From Kribbella pratensis (GTDB lineage: Bacteria > Actinomycetota > Actinomycetes > Propionibacteriales > Kribbellaceae), in NCBI RefSeq assembly GCF_004366075.1, contig NZ_SODU01000006.1:62001-126000 (forward strand): DNA of 64,000 nt, written 5' to 3'. Under the pieces are notes generated by a model, which was not told where the DNA came from, did no database searches, and saw nothing but the letters and a program-made list of their open reading frames with translations. Position numbers and translations under genes: made by a program. This document shows positions 61,401-64,000 of the stretch, one piece after another (positions within the stretch are counted from its first letter, which is position 1; every line of letters begins with the position of its first letter).

Positions 61401-61730
61401 CAGGCCGGTCACGTCGAACAGGCGGCTGTCGAGCTTCCCGCCTGCCAGGCGCGCGCTGACGTCGGACGGTACGACGTACAAGTGGTCCTTCAGCCGGTAC
61501 GAGTTGAACGCGACGTCGGTCCGGCCGGTGCCGGGCCGGATGATGGCACGGGCGGGGTCGCCGCCGCGCAGGGTGACCCGGTCGCCGGTGATCAGCGTGA
61601 CGCTCTGATCCTTGGCGGCCGGATGGGCTTGGGGGCCGGCTGTTGCTTGGCCCGGGGTAACGAGCCCGAAGGCAGCGATCAAGGCGACGGCGGCAACGCC
61701 GATGCGCCTCGATCGTGGTGTGGATACCAC
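58461..61730 (-). CDS. Large secreted subtilase (S8), paralogue B
   Basis: 1089 aa, same architecture as the gene downstream. Signal peptide, KDQSVTLITGDRVTLRGGD propeptide-like start, WLDGKRKVTLDQSVPQIGAPTAWQAGYTGKGIPVAVLDTGIDKAHPDL (Asp), FGHGTHVASTIAGTAA (His), AAGNEGPGE and LDGTSMATPHVVGSAAILAQEHP (Ser), then several beta domains and a C-terminal Ig-like module with the same ending (GNVTDLTVIGSYAMR). GTG 61730 has GGGAGGGA upstream; the further upstream ATG at 61784 is less likely. The two genes look like a tandem duplication. Confidence 0.93.
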   Translation of the reverse strand: MVSTPRSRRIGVAAVALIAAFGLVTPGQATAGPQAHPAAKDQSVTLITGDRVTLRGGDPARAIIRPGTGRTDVAFNSYRLKDHLYVVPSDVSARLAGGKLDSRLFDVTGLIKDGYDDTLPLIVTYSGKAQKRAAIPGATVSRQLPVINGAALKVTKDSKVLDGTGIDKIWLDGKRKVTLDQSVPQIGAPTAWQAGYTGKGIPVAVLDTGIDKAHPDLATQVVGGKNFTDSPDGDHFGHGTHVASTIAGTAAASSGKYKGVAPDSRLYDGKVCDDFGSCPDSAILAGMEWAATEIKAKVVNLSLGGTDTPGIDPLEEAVNRLTAQTGTLFVIAAGNEGPGEQSIGSPGSADAALTVGAVDKQNQLADFSSRGPRVGDGAVKPDISAPGVSIVAAKAKDSIIGEPVGADYLRLDGTSMATPHVVGSAAILAQEHPNWKAAELKGALMGSAKPAADQTAFEQGAGRVDVAKGIKQTVIAEPGNVSFGTAVWPHGDDAPVTRTVTYRNLGDRPVTLNLAASLNGPDGSPAPAGALKLSATTVTVPAGGTATVQATSNTKHDGPDGTYSGRLTATAGDVSVTSAIGVDKEKESYNLTLKAIGADGKPAPFDGVLSAVDRNLFQFLGDGTDTLKLRLLKGEYLVQNSQYVEQPDGDLVSYGLVQPSIKLTEDTTVVFDARTTKPVKVTVPQAGAEAALADIGFDRTSADGKNGMSYANLSFGFGGIYTAQVGSDVLPQEQFTGHVTSQWAKPDANGSFSNSPYFVGQVNTFPGVFPTGFIRNVKANDQATLQQTVNATSDREHERIVFGSGPGMSGGWAVGLMYGKAPLTTTAYVDGKPATWQTEVDEIIPSTDPENPFPETISRLMSPSKEYRAGKSYRERFNAAAFTIAPDKAVRQGNGLFVSAYGLGDADGNSGFIATDSESSKLMQEGKVVAESPFFGYVEASELPAAKTTYTLVSTQTQSKSPFATRTDLRWTFSSAATSEETRLPLLGIRYQPTVDDHNVAERKPVTVLPVVVDAQAGQQLPVIRKLTVQVSGDGGKTWKNAAVAPIGHGRYKAIFQTPAGKSVSLRSHLVDGAGNVTDLTVIGSYAMR

Positions 61731-61899
61731 GATGAGTCCCTCCCGATCGGTTGTCCTCACAGCGGGCCGCACCAGGCCACTCACGGAGCGGAGTCATACG
61801 GCCACTCACCGATAGATGTCCGGACCCTATCGAATGGTTGCCAGAACCACCTGCCACGGCAGGTTGTTGCCTCGTCACTGCCCGTAAAGGCCTCCGAGC

Positions 61900-62610
61900 T
61901 CAGGCAGGCGGGGCCACCATGGCGTCGGCCTGCCCGGAGGCGGCCAGGGACGCGGCGATGAAGCCCGAGGACTTCAGGTCCTCGATCAGGTCGTGCAGGT
62001 AGGCGACCGTGTCGGGGTGCTTCGACTTTGCGGTGCCGACGGCCTGTTGGATCCGCATGAACCGCTCGTCGATCAGGCGGAGGTCCGGGTTCTCGGCGAC
62101 GTACCGGGCGATCGGCTGCCGGATGCCGGCCGCCACCTCGAGCCCCTCGTCACGGAACACGTCGACGCCCTCCGCCCCGCGGACCACCGTTGCCTGCTGC
62201 AACGTCCTGGTCAGGTAGAGGTCGTACGCCGACCCCTGCTTCACCCCGATCCGCACACCTGGCGCATCCACCTCGGCAACGGCGGTCAGCCCGGAATCGC
62301 GCGGTACGGCGTACACGCCCTCGATCACGACGTACGGCGCCGTGAACGCGACCTCGGCCGCCCGCGCCGGGTCGATCGCGAGAAAACAGAGATCCGCCTG
62401 CCCGGTCGTCATCGCCTCGAACGACTTCCGCGCCGCATCGAAACACACCAGCTCCAACGGCAACTCGAGCCGCTTGGCCAACTCCCGCGCGATGTCGACA
62501 GTCACCCCACCCGGCGCCTCCGCGGTCCCCTGCGCCAGCACCGGATTCCCAAGATTGATCGAGGCCCGCAGAACCCCGTCCGGCGCAAGATCCCCAGCAA
62601 CAGTCGTCAT
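61900..62610 (-). CDS. Amino-acid-type solute-binding protein without signal peptide
   Basis: 236 aa of SBP family 3 fold: VLRASINLGNPVLAQGTAEAPGGVTVDIARELAKRLELPLELVCFDAARKSFEAMTTGQADLCFLAIDPARAAEVAFTAPYVVIEGVYAV. The start MTTVAGDLAPDGVLRAS has no hydrophobic leader or lipobox, so the protein is predicted cytoplasmic. It may act as a cytosolic ligand-binding or cyclohexadienyl-dehydratase-like enzyme rather than a transporter part. No permease genes are nearby. Confidence 0.83.
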   Translation of the reverse strand: MTTVAGDLAPDGVLRASINLGNPVLAQGTAEAPGGVTVDIARELAKRLELPLELVCFDAARKSFEAMTTGQADLCFLAIDPARAAEVAFTAPYVVIEGVYAVPRDSGLTAVAEVDAPGVRIGVKQGSAYDLYLTRTLQQATVVRGAEGVDVFRDEGLEVAAGIRQPIARYVAENPDLRLIDERFMRIQQAVGTAKSKHPDTVAYLHDLIEDLKSSGFIAASLAASGQADAMVAPPA

Positions 62611-62647
62611 ACGGCGACCCTAGTCGGATCCAGTTTTTGCAGAGACA

Positions 62648-62676
62648 TTGCGTAAATAGGCCGACGGTCCTACTGT
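62648..62676 (+). promoter_or_regulatory. Promoter of the chitinase gene
   Basis: TTGCGT (62648-62653), a 17-bp spacer and TACTGT (62671-62676); transcription would begin near 62683. The GATGGGGGTGTT stretch just before the ATG is the ribosome site and another G-run. Confidence 0.55.
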
Positions 62677-62705
62677 GTGCGCAGGAACCGTCCGATGGGG
62701 GTGTT

Positions 62706-63968
62706 ATGAGGCGTCGGAGTGTGGGGCTGCTGATGGCGGCTGCGCTGGTCGTGCCAACGACTGCCGCCGTACCTGCTGAAGCGCACGGCAGCACCAAACG
62801 AGTGGTGGGGTACTACACCAACTGGAGCGGGTACGGCCGGAACTTCCTGGTCAGCGATCTGGTGAAGAACGGGTCGGCGGCCCGGTTGACCCAGATCAAC
62901 TACGCGTTCGGCTTCGTCGACGCCCAGGGGAACTGCCTCAGCAGCGACCCGTGGGCCGACTACCAGCGACCGTTCACCGCCGAGCAGAGCGTCAACGGCA
63001 AGGCCGACGAGCCTGGACAGGTGCTCAACGGCAACCTCAATCAGCTCAAGCAACTGAAGCAGAAGTACCCGAAGCTCCGGATCAGCATCTCGCTCGGCGG
63101 CTGGACCGGCTCGGCGCACTTCTCCGACGCTGCGCTCACGCCGGCGTCGCGGGCCGCGCACGTGAAGTCTTGCCTGGACCTGTGGCTGAAGGGCAACCTG
63201 CCCGGTCTTCCGGCCGGTGCCGCGAAGGGCATCTTCACCGGCGTCGACCTGGACTGGGAATGGCCTGCCAGTGAAGGCAATCCGGGCAACGTGATCCGGC
63301 CGGAGGACAAGCAGAACTTCACCGCGCTGGTGCACGAGTACCGCAAGCAACTCGACCGGTTGCCGGGCAGGCACGACTTGACTGCGTTCCTGCCTGCGAA
63401 CCCGGCGATGATCGACCGCGGCTTCGAGGTCCGTCAGCTGTTCAAGGACCTGACGTTCGGTACGACGCAGGGGTACGACTACCACGGTCCGTGGGAGACG
63501 CTCACCAACCAGCAGTCCGCGATCGACGGACCGGCCGGCGATCCGACGACACCGGAGTTCAGCTCGCAGGTGACGATCGACGCCTACCTGGCCCGTGGCG
63601 CCCCGCGGAGCAAGCTGGTCATGGGCGTGCCGTTCTACTCGCACGGCTGGACCGGTGTGACTGATGCGAACCACGGCCTCTTCCAGCCGTCGACCGGTCC
63701 GGCGCCCTCGACGTTCGACGCCGGCACCGAGGACTACCGCTATCTGAAAGCCCAGTTGGCGAACTACACGGTCTACCGGGACAACCGCGCCGGTTTCGCG
63801 TGGCTGTTCGACGGTACGACGTTCTGGACCTGGGACGACCCGGTCGAGATGAAGCGCAAGGCGCAGTACATCTCGCACCGCGAGCTGGGCGGCGCGATGA
63901 TCTGGTCGCTCGACGGTGACACCCAAAACGGGGAGCTGATCTCGGCGCTGCACCGTAACCTTCGTTGA
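62706..63968 (+). CDS. Secreted GH18 chitinase
   Basis: 420 aa. Signal peptide at about 1-27, then a single glycoside hydrolase 18 domain: RVVGYYTNWSGYGRNFLVSDLVKNGSAARLTQINYAFGFVD, SISLGGWTGSAHFSDA, and the catalytic DxxDxDxE motif in FTGVDLDWEWP (acid Glu). YDYHGPWE and AMIWSLDGDTQNGEL complete the barrel. No carbohydrate-binding module is visible. It would release chitooligosaccharides that the NgcEFG-type importer at 30-34 kb could take up. Promoter at 62648-62676. Confidence 0.93.
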   Translation: MRRRSVGLLMAAALVVPTTAAVPAEAHGSTKRVVGYYTNWSGYGRNFLVSDLVKNGSAARLTQINYAFGFVDAQGNCLSSDPWADYQRPFTAEQSVNGKADEPGQVLNGNLNQLKQLKQKYPKLRISISLGGWTGSAHFSDAALTPASRAAHVKSCLDLWLKGNLPGLPAGAAKGIFTGVDLDWEWPASEGNPGNVIRPEDKQNFTALVHEYRKQLDRLPGRHDLTAFLPANPAMIDRGFEVRQLFKDLTFGTTQGYDYHGPWETLTNQQSAIDGPAGDPTTPEFSSQVTIDAYLARGAPRSKLVMGVPFYSHGWTGVTDANHGLFQPSTGPAPSTFDAGTEDYRYLKAQLANYTVYRDNRAGFAWLFDGTTFWTWDDPVEMKRKAQYISHRELGGAMIWSLDGDTQNGELISALHRNLR

Positions 63969-64000
63969 GTGGATCTGAATCTTCTGCAGGATCGGTTCGG

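Noticed and set aside
1..64000. tRNA, rRNA, CRISPR arrays, prophage or intact insertion sequences
   Set aside because: I scanned for cloverleaf-like T-loop sequences, regularly spaced direct repeats, transposase DDE or integrase motifs and phage genes and found none that hold up.

Overview
The window is very GC-rich (about 70% by eye), uses GTG and TTG starts freely, and carries an actinobacterial-type sdhCDAB operon, an IdeR/DmdR-type iron box, Tat and lipoprotein sugar-binding proteins and a large LuxR-type ATPase regulator. This points to a soil actinobacterium. My guess is the Kribbella/Nocardioidaceae neighbourhood, but that is inference from gene style and not from a marker gene. I see no rRNA, tRNA, CRISPR array, prophage or intact transposase.

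Layout. 1-5.3 kb: the end of a metallo-beta-lactamase-fold gene, the succinate dehydrogenase operon, and a membrane-anchored Asp-box protein. 5.3-7.3 kb: a small accessory patch with a long palindromic element, a DUF2000 gene and a tail-to-tail pair (an uncharacterised 267-aa protein and a DUF488 protein). 7.3-12 kb: a D-aminopeptidase divergent from an AraC regulator, a small membrane protein and a LAL/LuxR regulator. 12.2-18.8 kb: a polyamine/GABA-type catabolic locus with an APC permease divergent from a glutamine synthetase-like ligase, PuuD-like hydrolase, aldehyde dehydrogenase, SDR and FCD regulator. 18.8-19.3 kb: a decayed stretch with a HEAT-repeat remnant. 19.4-24.6 kb: secreted subtilase, M43-type protease and a D,D-carboxypeptidase. 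24.6-27.3 kb: trpS operon. 27.4-28.9 kb: iron-regulated siderophore-binding lipoprotein. 28.9-35.7 kb: an NgcEFG-type amino-sugar ABC transporter operon with a second binding protein and a SIS protein, divergent from an N-acetylglucosamine kinase. 35.6-39.3 kb: YciI protein, ArsR-MFS operon and a CNNM/CorC-type membrane protein. 39.5-42.5 kb: galT-galK facing a DeoR repressor. 42.5-44.4 kb: two GNAT genes. 44.5-48.7 kb: three consecutive CAP/SCP-domain surface proteins. 48.7-55.1 kb: mixed small genes, MOSC protein, HTH regulator, spermidine-synthase-like methyltransferase and malate dehydrogenase. 55.1-64 kb: two tandem giant subtilases, a solute-binding protein without signal peptide, and a GH18 chitinase.

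Themes. The window is dominated by scavenging: secreted proteases (three subtilases and an M43 protease), a secreted chitinase, and an amino-sugar importer with kinase and SIS protein that could use chitin breakdown products. TCA enzymes (sdh, mdh) and galactose and polyamine catabolism are housekeeping-like.

The least explained signals are non-coding. One is a set of 5' leaders carrying short hairpins with G-tracts in their loops (permease at 13.8 kb, membrane protein at 27.8 kb, CAP protein at 45.4 kb, lamin-tail protein at 51.1 kb), which would suit pairing with C-rich-loop sRNAs such as 6C RNA. Another is three unrelated long palindromes in intergenic DNA (5.4, 46.6 and 54.0 kb). The third is several apparently leaderless promoters with repeated operator motifs.
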